64,000 bases of DNA, taken from the NCBI RefSeq assembly GCF_014652415.1, contig NZ_BMYT01000003.1, forward strand, positions 659,949 to 723,948, given 5' to 3'. A model generated the notes under the pieces. That model worked only from the letters and a program-made list of their open reading frames with translations. It had not been told where the DNA came from and did no database searches. Origin of the DNA: Affinundibacterium macrobrachii (lineage in GTDB: Bacteria; Pseudomonadota; Gammaproteobacteria; Burkholderiales; Burkholderiaceae_D). Below are positions 48,759-57,222 of the stretch, piece by piece. The stretch's first letter is position 1. Each line of letters starts with the position of its first letter. Position numbers and translations under genes: made by a program.

Positions 48759-50036
48759 CTAAGCGAAACGTCTTGTGGCATCCCAAGCGAGACCGGCACC
48801 GATGCTACCAAACACGTCACCTTGAACTAATTTCGCATTCGGCAACAGTTGTTGCAAATCGCGCCGCAAACCGCGTACGCCACTTGCACCTCCAGTAAAG
48901 AACACTGTATCAATGCTTGATGCTGCAACGCCCGCATTATGAATCGCATTAGCAATTGTCTGATTCAATTGTGAAAACAAGGGGGCAATCGCGGCATCTA
49001 ATTGGGTGCGATCTAGTGATAAAGAATGCAGACGTGAACGATCTTCTCGGCTACGCAATCGCTCCAATTCTAGTTGTACCATTTCTGCATCACTTAAACG
49101 GATTTTTGCCTCTTCCGCTTTTAAGGCGAGCCAATGACCATCTCTTTGTTCAATTAATTGCAAAAAACAGGCGCAACGATAACGCAGCTCTGGGTCACTG
49201 ATGTCTCGACATATATCTTGAATTTCGCGCACCACTTTCTGCGAATACACCAAGTTAATCGTATGCCAAGTGGCTAAATTAAAATAATTTGCGGAAGGCA
49301 TTTCGATACCATTATTTAAGCGACCACCCATCCCTAATAAAGGCATCAGCTGTTGCAAACTCAGGTACTTATCAAAATCAGTTCCGCCGATATGCACACC
49401 TGTATTGCTTAAAATATCGGCTTGCCGATCTATTTGTTGACGGCGCTCTGGTGACAAACGAATCACAGAAAAATCAGCAGTACCACCACCGATATCAACC
49501 ACCAAAACTAATTCTTCTTGCGCAATACGCGACTCATAATCCAATGCCGCTGCAATCGGTTCGTATTGAAACGCGACTTCTTTAAAGCCAGCGGCAATTG
49601 CGATTTCACTTAAGGTGTTTTCTGCTTTTTTGTCCGCGCTAGGATTGTCATCAATAAAGAAAACAGGGCGGCCGAAAACTGCTTGCTCGAATTTTTGTTG
49701 GGCGGAATTTTCGGCACGTCGCTTCAACTCAGTGATGTACTGAGTCAACAATTGCTTGTAGCTCAATTGACGCCCTTGCACTTCGGTATATCCGTCAATC
49801 AGCGAAGTGCCTAAAAGACTTTTCATCGACCGCATCAGGCGGCCTTCGTAACCATCCAAATAAGCAGCTAAAGCAGCACGTCCATAAGCCACTTCATCTA
49901 AGTCGGCATTAAAGAAAATCACGGACGGCAAAGTTGGCTTTTGCTCTTCTAAATTTAACAGCCGCACTTGACTTCCATCGTAAAAACCTACTGTTGAATT
50001 TGATGTACCAAAATCCAAACCACATACATTATTCAT
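48759..50036 (-). CDS. Hsp70-family chaperone-like protein, YegD type
   Basis: A 425-residue actin-like ATPase related to DnaK. It has the phosphate-1 motif GLDFGTSNSTVG (residues 6-17), FQYEPIAAALDYES, LVLVVDIGGGTADFSVIRL and the adenosine motif DTVFFTGGASGVRGL. The DnaK substrate-binding domain is absent, matching the short YegD subfamily. Substrates unknown. Its ATG at 50036 is followed upstream by a 353-base gap shared with gshA. Confidence 0.9.
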   Translation of the reverse strand: MNNVCGLDFGTSNSTVGFYDGSQVRLLNLEEQKPTLPSVIFFNADLDEVAYGRAALAAYLDGYEGRLMRSMKSLLGTSLIDGYTEVQGRQLSYKQLLTQYITELKRRAENSAQQKFEQAVFGRPVFFIDDNPSADKKAENTLSEIAIAAGFKEVAFQYEPIAAALDYESRIAQEELVLVVDIGGGTADFSVIRLSPERRQQIDRQADILSNTGVHIGGTDFDKYLSLQQLMPLLGMGGRLNNGIEMPSANYFNLATWHTINLVYSQKVVREIQDICRDISDPELRYRCACFLQLIEQRDGHWLALKAEEAKIRLSDAEMVQLELERLRSREDRSRLHSLSLDRTQLDAAIAPLFSQLNQTIANAIHNAGVAASSIDTVFFTGGASGVRGLRRDLQQLLPNAKLVQGDVFGSIGAGLAWDATRRFA

Positions 50037-50389
50037 TCAACATCCCATTCCTGCTGTTTCAGCTTTTTCACAAAACCGAGATCTTAAACTAGTTGGTACG
50101 CCCTGTGAGCAATAAAACTGCACAGCTTTCTTATCCATAGCAAAATGAAATTCATCATTTGCGATCAATAATGTGCTTAGCAAGCAAACTCACTGTCATC
50201 AAGCAGCAACTTTTAAGGGGCAAAATTAGGCGCAATGATGCGTATTTTCTTGCGCCAGATCAACGATCAATGGTAATACCGACGATCAGCAAAAAATGCG
50301 TGAGAATATGCGCTTTCCAAATTTCGGCTATCCTATACAAACTTTATCTGGTCGATCATTGTGCGCCTCCGGTATAACACAAGCAAAGG
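50037..50389. other. Intergenic region between divergent YegD-like and gshA genes
   Basis: A 353-base divergent gap presumably holding promoters for both genes. AT-rich patches such as TATCCTATACA near 50330 are candidate -10 regions for gshA, but no good -35 partner was found. No RNA gene, repeat or recognised operator was seen. Confidence 0.45.
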
Positions 50390-52012
50390 ATGCTTAACTT
50401 GAACAGCCCTACCCGCAACTTACTCGAACAACGTCTACAACTGATTAATGCGCCTGCGAACTTGCCACTACTACAGCAAGGCTTACGCGGGATTGAACGC
50501 GAAACCTTGCGCGTGAATGCGCAAGGGCAATTGATGCTTACCCCACATCCAATTGGACTGGGATCTGCATTAACGAATCCGCTGATCACAACGGATTATT
50601 CAGAATCGCTACTTGAATTTATTACGCCAGCCGAACAAGACATTTCCATTGCGCTCGACAAGCTCGATGCGATTCATCGCTTCAGCTACACCCAATTTAA
50701 CAATGAGATGCTATGGAATAATTCGATCCCTTGCGAATTACCTTCTGAGGCAGAAATTCCAATCGCTTGGTACGGCACCTCACATATTGGCATGATCAAA
50801 CATGTTTATCGACGCGGCTTAGCTCTACGTTATGGCAAAAGTATGCAATGCATTGCTGGTATCCATTACAACTATTCGCTATCAGAAAATCTATGGCAGT
50901 TGATTGCGCAAGCAGAAGGTGACACGCGTAAACATCAAGATTATCAATCGGAAAGTTACATTGCTTTAATTCGTAATTTCCATCGATATAGTTGGTTACT
51001 CATGTATTTGTTTGGCGCGTCGCCGGCACTTTCTAAGAGCTTTTTACGTGGTCGCCAACACAATCTAGAAAGTTTATCGGACGACACTTTGTATCTACCT
51101 TATGCGACAAGCCTACGCATGAGCGATCTAGGCTATCAAAATAATGTTCAAGATGGTTTGGTACCACCTTACAACACGCTATTAGACTACATGCGGAGCT
51201 TATCGCTGGCGGTACGAAAACCGCATCCTCCTTACGCTGAGTTGGGTATCAAAAAAGATGGCGAGTGGATGCAAATTAATAGCAACGTGCTGCAAATCGA
51301 AAACGAATTCTACGCAACAATACGCCCAAAACGGGTGATCAAAACTGGTGAACGCCCCGTCGAAGCGCTATGCGCTCGTGGTGTGCAATATATTGAAGTC
51401 CGTTGTATGGACGTTGATCCATTTGAAGCTTTAGGGATTAATTTATCGACCTCACGTTTCTTAGATGCCTTCTTACTTTTTTGCGCCCTCGATGAAAGTC
51501 CATTAACCAATCAAGCAGAAGGCCAAGAAAATCTCGATAACTTTGCACTCACAGTGAAGTACGGCCGCAAGCCCAATCTTAATTTACAGAATCAAGGGAA
51601 ATCGATTTCTTTAAAAGCGTGGGGCGAAGAGCTTCTATCAAAAATAAAACCTCTAGCGTTACTGTTAGATCAGCAAGCGCAATCAACTGAACATCAGAAT
51701 AGTTTGGCACTGCAATTTGCTAAGCTGGCTGATCCAGAATTAACGCCGTCTTCGCGTGTTCTAAAAGCGATATCCGAACATCAAAACTCGTTTGCACAAT
51801 TTGCGCTGGCGCAGAGTTTACATTTCGCGCAGCACTTCAAAGCCAATCCGCTGGATGAAAAGCAAACTGCGTTTTTTGAAAAATTGGCGGCAGACTCAAT
51901 TGCAGAACAAACAGCAATGGAAGCAAACCAGACTGGTAGTTTTGATGAGTTTATTGAAGACTATCGTTCGAGAACTTCGAGCCAAATTTGTTGCGAAGGA
52001 TTTCAACAGTAA
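50390..52012 (+). CDS. gshA: Glutamate-cysteine ligase (proteobacterial GshA)
   Basis: First step of glutathione synthesis. The 540-residue product has the family motifs GLRGIERETLRVN near residue 28, TTDYSESLLEFITP and AGIHYNYSLSENLW, with LYLPYATSLRMSDLGY and QYIEVRCMDVDPFEALG later on. Length is normal. The ATG at 50390 lies inside its own AAAGGA box; a TTG three codons later has better spacing and may be the true start. It converges on the DUF4124 gene. Confidence 0.95.
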   Translation: MLNLNSPTRNLLEQRLQLINAPANLPLLQQGLRGIERETLRVNAQGQLMLTPHPIGLGSALTNPLITTDYSESLLEFITPAEQDISIALDKLDAIHRFSYTQFNNEMLWNNSIPCELPSEAEIPIAWYGTSHIGMIKHVYRRGLALRYGKSMQCIAGIHYNYSLSENLWQLIAQAEGDTRKHQDYQSESYIALIRNFHRYSWLLMYLFGASPALSKSFLRGRQHNLESLSDDTLYLPYATSLRMSDLGYQNNVQDGLVPPYNTLLDYMRSLSLAVRKPHPPYAELGIKKDGEWMQINSNVLQIENEFYATIRPKRVIKTGERPVEALCARGVQYIEVRCMDVDPFEALGINLSTSRFLDAFLLFCALDESPLTNQAEGQENLDNFALTVKYGRKPNLNLQNQGKSISLKAWGEELLSKIKPLALLLDQQAQSTEHQNSLALQFAKLADPELTPSSRVLKAISEHQNSFAQFALAQSLHFAQHFKANPLDEKQTAFFEKLAADSIAEQTAMEANQTGSFDEFIEDYRSRTSSQICCEGFQQ

Positions 52013-52070
52013 ACATTGCACTTACGGCTGATGACTGATTAGTGGAAAGCAGAAATCAAAACGCCACGAC

Positions 52071-52688
52071 TTAGCGGCGCGTTCTGCTGACCACTTCACG
52101 AAATCGCTTTAACGTATCATCGTATTCACGATTCGTTCTTTGTATTTCTTGATCATAGAATGCGATCGATTTACGTGTACTTAAAACATTGTTCGACAAA
52201 TCATCGGCACGTCGTTGGATCGACTCAAATTCTTGCGTGGTTTTTTTCGAGGTCTTTAATTCCGCTTGCAAACTAAGCAGCACTTGATTAAATGTCTCCA
52301 ACTGCTCATTCGCCAAACGCTTTTTATCCTGCAGAACATCAACCGCACGCTTGCGTGCTGACTCAACATCTGCCTCATTTTGATAGTGCGCTAACAAATA
52401 ACGCTCCTCGCGCTTGCGCTCTTCTTCAGCGGCTTGTTGCTTCTGCTTTTGCTCTTGTTCTTGCGCGATTTTCTGTTTTTCTTCGGCACTTAAGGGCGGC
52501 AGAATATTTCTCTTAAAGCGACCTGCGTCTGAATACACTTTCATACCACGGCTAATACACTCGGGAATCGGACGATCTGAGGTGACAACTTTGCCTTGTG
52601 CCGTCGTGCAACGAAAAATATCAGCGTGAACCTCTTGCACAGAAGAGCAACACATGGCACTCAAGAGCGTTATAGGCAGCTTATTCAC
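52071..52688 (-). CDS. DUF4124 coiled-coil protein
   Basis: A 205-residue exported protein. A signal-like start of about 22 residues precedes a DUF4124 domain (ADIFRCTTAQGKVVTSDRPIPEC) with a Cys pair. A long, highly charged coiled coil follows (about 65-205), rich in Glu, Gln, Lys and Arg (EEKQKIAQEQEQKQKQQAAEEERKR). Proteins of this kind occur widely in betaproteobacteria without a known role. It stands alone after gshA. Confidence 0.82.
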   Translation of the reverse strand: MNKLPITLLSAMCCSSVQEVHADIFRCTTAQGKVVTSDRPIPECISRGMKVYSDAGRFKRNILPPLSAEEKQKIAQEQEQKQKQQAAEEERKREERYLLAHYQNEADVESARKRAVDVLQDKKRLANEQLETFNQVLLSLQAELKTSKKTTQEFESIQRRADDLSNNVLSTRKSIAFYDQEIQRTNREYDDTLKRFREVVSRTRR

Positions 52689-52905
52689 GATTAGATTTTT
52701 ATTGGTGGTCGAAAATAGAATCTCAAAATGTAATTTAACTTCAGATGTAAGCAGCTCGTTATCTTGTCGGGTATCAACTATTCGACAGCAACGAAATTCA
52801 TGCGTACAAACACGTTTGAATTTACACGAGTTCAGTCTGATCAGAAAACAAAATTATGATTTTTGCAGACCACTTCGTCGTTTTTTTATCTCGCCGAAAA
52901 AGCGC

Positions 52906-52940
52906 AAAAAAACCGAGTAGACTCAAAGCCTACTCGGTTT
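52906..52940 (-). terminator. Terminator of the tail-collar gene
   Basis: AAACCGAGTAG and CTACTCGGTTT form an 11-bp stem with a 9-base loop. On the minus strand the stem is followed by seven T residues. It lies 26 bases after the tail-collar gene end and insulates that gene from the DUF4124 gene. Confidence 0.88.
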
Positions 52941-52965
52941 ACAGACCCATCTATTTCAAGCTAAT

Positions 52966-53643
52966 TTAGTTCCTTGAAGGGAAAATACCTTCCATCGCAA
53001 TAATATAATTCAAACCTAAGTAAGGTTGCATATTGGAAATCGTCGCATTTGTTACTACTGGTGCAACCAAAGGAGTTCCCGTTCCAGTATTTCCGGTAGT
53101 TACAGTGCCACTGCCAGTTACCGTAGTGGTTACGCCACCAAGATCGACAGGACTCGTTGGCGCTGTACCAGCTGGCAAGTAAATTGCTGCACCAGATGGA
53201 CCTCCCGCAGTAGCCGTCAGACCACCATTGCTGGCAACTGCTGGTAAGCCACCATTTGTCCCAGTACCAACTGTCACGCGTGTCGTCGCATTTAAGGCAT
53301 CTAGGGCTAACGTAGCGGGATGATTATGTGCTGGCAAATTAGCCAAAGTCAGCGTGATATTTACTGTGCCGTTGGCAATCACTGTTGTATTGTTCGTACC
53401 AGCTTTTTCACCTTGAACAACATTAGACAAACCTGGGCCTTGACCTTGTGAACCTACAATTGTGCGACCACGTAAATCTGGCAAAGCGAAAGTAGTTTGG
53501 CCGTCGCCACCATACATCGTTCCCAACAGAGCAAACATCGCGGAATTTTGTGCGATCGGAATAATCTGTCCATTACAAAACATCCAACCGCGTGGTGGGT
53601 AATTAAAAGCGACTGGCAGAACGGTACCCATGAATGCATCCAT
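52966..53643 (-). CDS. Tail-collar domain protein, microcystin-dependent protein (MdpB) type
   Basis: A 225-residue protein beginning MDAFMGTVLPVAFNYPPRGW and continuing with CNGQIIPIAQNSAMFALLGTMYGGDGQTTFALPDLRGR, the phage tail-collar (Collar) domain. A Gly/Thr-rich repetitive middle and C-terminal QPYLGLNYIIAMEGIFPSRN follow. No other phage gene is nearby, so it is the free-standing type that many environmental bacteria carry in non-phage islands. It has no signal peptide. It has its own terminator and lies downstream of the beta-hydroxylase gene on the same strand across a 219-base AT-rich gap. Confidence 0.9.
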   Translation of the reverse strand: MDAFMGTVLPVAFNYPPRGWMFCNGQIIPIAQNSAMFALLGTMYGGDGQTTFALPDLRGRTIVGSQGQGPGLSNVVQGEKAGTNNTTVIANGTVNITLTLANLPAHNHPATLALDALNATTRVTVGTGTNGGLPAVASNGGLTATAGGPSGAAIYLPAGTAPTSPVDLGGVTTTVTGSGTVTTGNTGTGTPLVAPVVTNATISNMQPYLGLNYIIAMEGIFPSRN

Positions 53644-53862
53644 TTATATCTCCTTCGTGTGTAAATGCAGCAAGAACGATAGCGCAATTGCGCCCACTTT
53701 ATTTTTTAACTTTAGAAAAACAGATAGATTTATCTATTCCTAAAAATTAAAATTCATATAATTACTTACTTTTTTAGTAATGCCTACTTAAAAATTTGAT
53801 TTTAGTAGTATTTTTATCTAAGCAATTGATATGCCAGCCTCAATATGTTGCTAGTGGGAAGC

Positions 53863-54570
53863 TTATTTAGAATCGAGTGCGGTCGCCTCTAACTCGTCTG
53901 CCAATGCCAAGCCCGCAGGGAATCCAGCCAGACGCAAACGCTCGATTACCTCAAACACGTTGCCGTCATGGATGGAGGGATCGGGATAGCGAGGTAAAGG
54001 TCTGGGCACCCAACCAGCTTGTTTGAAGACCTGTTCAAGCCAGGCATTACTGACACAGTCAAGCATCAAATGGATACGTGCTTGCTGACTATCATTGCGC
54101 ACGCCATGCAGACAGCTTGCATTCAAATACCAAGTATCACCAGCAGAAAAATGTACAGGCTGATGGTCGATCATGAAAATTACTTCAGGCGATGTTTGAA
54201 TTGGTATATGCAAACGTGTAATACCATCTTCTAAACTAGTACCAGCATCTACGTGCTCTTTAATGATGCCGCCAGCCTCTAGAGACATTAGGCGTATCGA
54301 GGTTATCTCGCATTCAAAATGCTTGATCACTTCGCGGAAGTAAGCGCATTGTTCGAGAATAACCGTGTCCTGAAATTCCGCACTGTCGATCGGCAATATG
54401 TGATCGATGCTTCCACCAACCGAACGTAAAGGAATACAAGACCAATCTTTCTCGTAAGCTTGTGTATTGAAATGTTTTATCCATGGCGATCGCACCGCCA
54501 AAGCTAAATCGTGCTGGAGCCTTGTAATATCAAACGAAAACGGTAATTTCAGGTAGGGGCAACTCGACAT
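53863..54570 (-). CDS. Aspartyl/asparaginyl beta-hydroxylase-family dioxygenase
   Basis: A 235-residue Fe(II)/2-oxoglutarate oxygenase. The metal site reads H106-V-D108 (IIKEHVDAG) with the distal His155 (YLNASCLHGVRNDS), and Arg165 (QQARIHLMLD) would bind 2-oxoglutarate. TRLHIPIQT between them is typical of the PF05118 fold. Family members hydroxylate Asp/Asn side chains in proteins or free amino acids. The C-terminal 60 residues form an extra helical part. It lies between the tail-collar and GNAT genes, opposite the giant repeat protein; a protein substrate in this cluster is an inference. Confidence 0.88.
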   Translation of the reverse strand: MSSCPYLKLPFSFDITRLQHDLALAVRSPWIKHFNTQAYEKDWSCIPLRSVGGSIDHILPIDSAEFQDTVILEQCAYFREVIKHFECEITSIRLMSLEAGGIIKEHVDAGTSLEDGITRLHIPIQTSPEVIFMIDHQPVHFSAGDTWYLNASCLHGVRNDSQQARIHLMLDCVSNAWLEQVFKQAGWVPRPLPRYPDPSIHDGNVFEVIERLRLAGFPAGLALADELEATALDSK

Positions 54571-54632
54571 AAAGACACATTCATTTAGATTGAAGTTAGG
54601 TCACAAAAATTAAGTATTTCAAATCCACAAAT

Positions 54633-55124
54633 TCAAACTACCATGGCAGGATGCCAATTCATTTGATTAAATAAACCATCACTACTTTGTACAACAAAAC
54701 CTAGCCGTTGATAAATACCGTACGCCCGCGAATTATTGGATTGCACCGCTAAGCTAATTATTTTCTCATGACTACGAGCATATTCTTGCAAGCCAACTAG
54801 CACTTGTGTTGCGAAACCTTTGCCCTGCCATTCTGACTTGATCGCGATGTCGACCAGACGTATTGACGACTCATCCTGCGCAAGCACGATACGCCCAACA
54901 GAATCTTCTTGCCACAGTAAGAGCCTGTGCAGAGCATTCGGATAGCTGTGCGTTATTCCTTGTGTCTGACTCATTTGCTGCATACGAATCATCTGCTGCA
55001 TCGCCAATTGCGGTAAGGGCATCGCCAACAAGTCTGGCCGACTATCTTGATACAGTGCATCTAAAAATTCCTGATCACTAGTTTCGATTTGCCGCCATCT
55101 CAGCGGTGGTTTTAAATGAATCAA
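54633..55124 (-). CDS. GNAT-family N-acetyltransferase
   Basis: A 163-residue acetyltransferase with the acetyl-CoA loop RLVDIAIKSEWQGKGFATQVL (Q-x-x-G-x-G/A) and C-terminal LAVQSNNSRAYGIYQRLGFVV. The start is assigned to TTG at 55124, which has GAGG nine bases upstream and directly precedes the conserved LKPPLRWRQIETSD. A longer frame would add a Cys/Phe-rich stretch with no family match. It lies 62 bases upstream of the beta-hydroxylase gene and is divergent from the DUF6916-like gene. Substrate unknown. Confidence 0.85.
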   Translation of the reverse strand: MIHLKPPLRWRQIETSDQEFLDALYQDSRPDLLAMPLPQLAMQQMIRMQQMSQTQGITHSYPNALHRLLLWQEDSVGRIVLAQDESSIRLVDIAIKSEWQGKGFATQVLVGLQEYARSHEKIISLAVQSNNSRAYGIYQRLGFVVQSSDGLFNQMNWHPAMVV

Positions 55125-55321
55125 GATATAAACCTCAGAACAGAAATAACACGAACAAAACCAAGAAAATAAAGCAAAGAATATTCCCATACTTTGAACG
55201 CCGAATTGGCGTGCTTTGTTGAATGGCACATCACTTGCTATGATTTCATAAAAATTAGGTATTTTTCACAGTTTAAACTCATACTGACCGAAGGTAGTCA
55301 ATAATCAATATTGGAGAAAAT

Positions 55322-55639
55322 ATGTCACTCAGCTTTGCACAAGCGCAAACTTTATTACATAGCAGCTTTATCGTTCATACCTCAGTCGGCACCGTCGAAT
55401 TGCGTCTGATCGAAGCAACTGAGATCGCGCGACCAGGACTGCCCGCCGAATATCGCACGCCAATGTTACTGGTATTTTCGGCCCCAGCTAGTCCAATACT
55501 TGCCCAAGACAATTACTACTTCGACCACCCTAACATTGGTCGCCATTTTTGGTCAGTGGCACCGGTACTCGCGCCTGCGAGTCGCCCGATCACCGTCAAC
55601 AATGAACCTCTTAGTTTCTACCAGGTCTTATTCAATTGA
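55322..55639 (+). CDS. DUF6916-like small protein
   Basis: A 105-residue soluble protein: LSFAQAQTLLHSSFIVHTSVG, then VELRLIEATEIARPG, MLLVFSAPASPILAQDNYYF and a C-terminal ITVNNEPLSFYQVLFN. The beta-rich pattern fits the DUF6916 type that sits beside tail-collar genes in similar islands; the assignment is from memory of the pattern and moderate. A GGAGAAA site precedes the ATG. It is the first plus-strand gene of the island, 166 bases ahead of cysC. Confidence 0.7.
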   Translation: MSLSFAQAQTLLHSSFIVHTSVGTVELRLIEATEIARPGLPAEYRTPMLLVFSAPASPILAQDNYYFDHPNIGRHFWSVAPVLAPASRPITVNNEPLSFYQVLFN

Positions 55640-55804
55640 AGTGTATTCAACATGTAAATTAATTCCATTAGCTTAGGCTTACATGTAAATGAAATTAGCA
55701 CTTTCACGGACTCAGCAAATCAAAATTACCACTAAGCAATGGTATGGTTTTTGCTAGATTTTATTAATTGCAGCAACTGTGCTCAGCATTAAGGACTTGG
55801 AATT

Positions 55805-56338
55805 TTGAACAGTGCTCAAAACAAATACGCTTTAACGTGGTGGTTGACTGGGCTGTCGGGTGCGGGCAAAACCACTTTAGCAAACGAACTTGCATCAAAA
55901 CTGCGCGAGCAAGGATTTCCGGTTTGTGTGTTAGATGGCGACGAATTAAGACAAGGCCTGTCAAAGGACTTGGGATTTAGTATGACGGAACGCGAAGAGC
56001 AAGGGCGACGCGGCGCTGAAATGGCAAAGATACTCAATGCAAATGGTATTTTTGCGATCATTTCACTGGTATCACCAAGCGCTAGTGGTAGAAGTTTAGC
56101 TAGGAACATTGTTGGAAAAAATCACTTTATTGAGTGTTATATATCAACGCCTTTACATATCTGTGAGCAACGAGACGTCAAGGGCTTGTATGCGAAAGCG
56201 AAAACCAACCCATCAATTCAATTAACCGGAATTTCAGCTCCATATGAAGCACCAGTTGAGGCAGAATGTACGATTGACACTTCCCAAATAGATCGTGCCA
56301 GCGCAGTCAAGCAGCTCTATGCATTTTTGAAAGATTAA
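55805..56338 (+). CDS. cysC: Adenylyl-sulfate (APS) kinase
   Basis: Phosphorylates adenosine 5'-phosphosulfate to PAPS, the sulfate donor for sulfotransferases. The 177-residue product has the P-loop WLTGLSGAGKTTLANELA (about residues 13-30), VLDGDELRQGLSKDLGFSMTER and VSPSASGRSLARNIV, and the late YEAPVEAECTIDT. The start is TTG with AAGGA upstream. No cysDN or cysH lies nearby, so this copy is likely dedicated to the sulfotransferase whose gene begins 8 bases later. Confidence 0.95.
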   Translation: MNSAQNKYALTWWLTGLSGAGKTTLANELASKLREQGFPVCVLDGDELRQGLSKDLGFSMTEREEQGRRGAEMAKILNANGIFAIISLVSPSASGRSLARNIVGKNHFIECYISTPLHICEQRDVKGLYAKAKTNPSIQLTGISAPYEAPVEAECTIDTSQIDRASAVKQLYAFLKD

Positions 56339-56345
56339 GAATTTT

Positions 56346-57191
56346 ATGCCTCCTACCAAGTACCACTTTATCTCTGGATTACCGCGTTCAGGTTCAACTC
56401 TATTGGCAGCGCTACTTCTACAAAATCCACGCTTTCATGCTGGCATGACTAGCCCTGTTGGTAGCTTGATGAAAGGCATGCTAAATCAGCTTGGTGCTGG
56501 AAGTGAATTTGGTAGCGTGGTAACAAAAGAACAGCGCAAGCGTTTAACGAACGGACTATTCGACTCTTATTACGCTGATCACGCCGATAAAGAAGTCATT
56601 TTTGATACCAATCGTATGTGGTGCGCGCACATGCCCGTGTTAATGGATCAATTTCCAGAAGCAAAAGTGATTGCCTGCGTTCGAAATGTGGCTTGGATTA
56701 TGGATAGTTTAGAGCGCCGTTATCGTGCAAATCCTTATGAAATCACGCGCTTATTTAACGACGATAACGAACGAAATACCGTGTACAGCCGGGTAGAAAC
56801 CTTGGCGCAAGCAAATCGTTTAGTTGGTTATCCTTGGACTGCGCTCAAAGAAGCATTTTATGGCGAACATGCTGAATCATTATTAATCGTTGATTACGAC
56901 TTACTCGCGCAAGCACCAGACAAAGTTATGCCGCTGATTTACCAGTTTTTAGGTGAGCCTGAATTTAAGCATGACTTCAGCAATTTAAATTATGACGCGC
57001 CAGAATTTGATGCCCCATTAGGCATGCATGGTTTACATAAAGTACGTGCCAAAGTGAGCTATGAAAAACGTGCCAGTATTTTGCCACCAGACCTATTTGA
57101 AAAATTCGCCGCGCTCTCATTCTGGCAAGACAATAGCAATAGCCGCTGCAACGTCATTACGCCTAAATTTTCCCCTACTAAAACCGCCTAA
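56346..57191 (+). CDS. PAPS-dependent sulfotransferase
   Basis: A 281-residue sulfotransferase with the 5'-phosphosulfate loop FISGLPRSGSTLLAALL (about residues 8-24) and the 3'-phosphate motif KVIACVRNVAWIMDSLERR (about 97-115). Family members transfer sulfate to sugars, small molecules or protein tyrosines; the acceptor cannot be read from the sequence. It lies between cysC (8 bases) and the giant repeat-protein gene (31 bases), so the three are probably cotranscribed. Confidence 0.9.
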   Translation: MPPTKYHFISGLPRSGSTLLAALLLQNPRFHAGMTSPVGSLMKGMLNQLGAGSEFGSVVTKEQRKRLTNGLFDSYYADHADKEVIFDTNRMWCAHMPVLMDQFPEAKVIACVRNVAWIMDSLERRYRANPYEITRLFNDDNERNTVYSRVETLAQANRLVGYPWTALKEAFYGEHAESLLIVDYDLLAQAPDKVMPLIYQFLGEPEFKHDFSNLNYDAPEFDAPLGMHGLHKVRAKVSYEKRASILPPDLFEKFAALSFWQDNSNSRCNVITPKFSPTKTA

Positions 57192-57222
57192 TTTTGTCTA
57201 ATCCCGTCTAATTGAGACCGCC

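Noticed and set aside
52966..53643. Prophage remnant at the tail-collar gene
   Set aside because: No integrase, terminase, capsid, lysis or other tail gene is present nearby; the gene has its own terminator and looks like a free-standing MdpB type.
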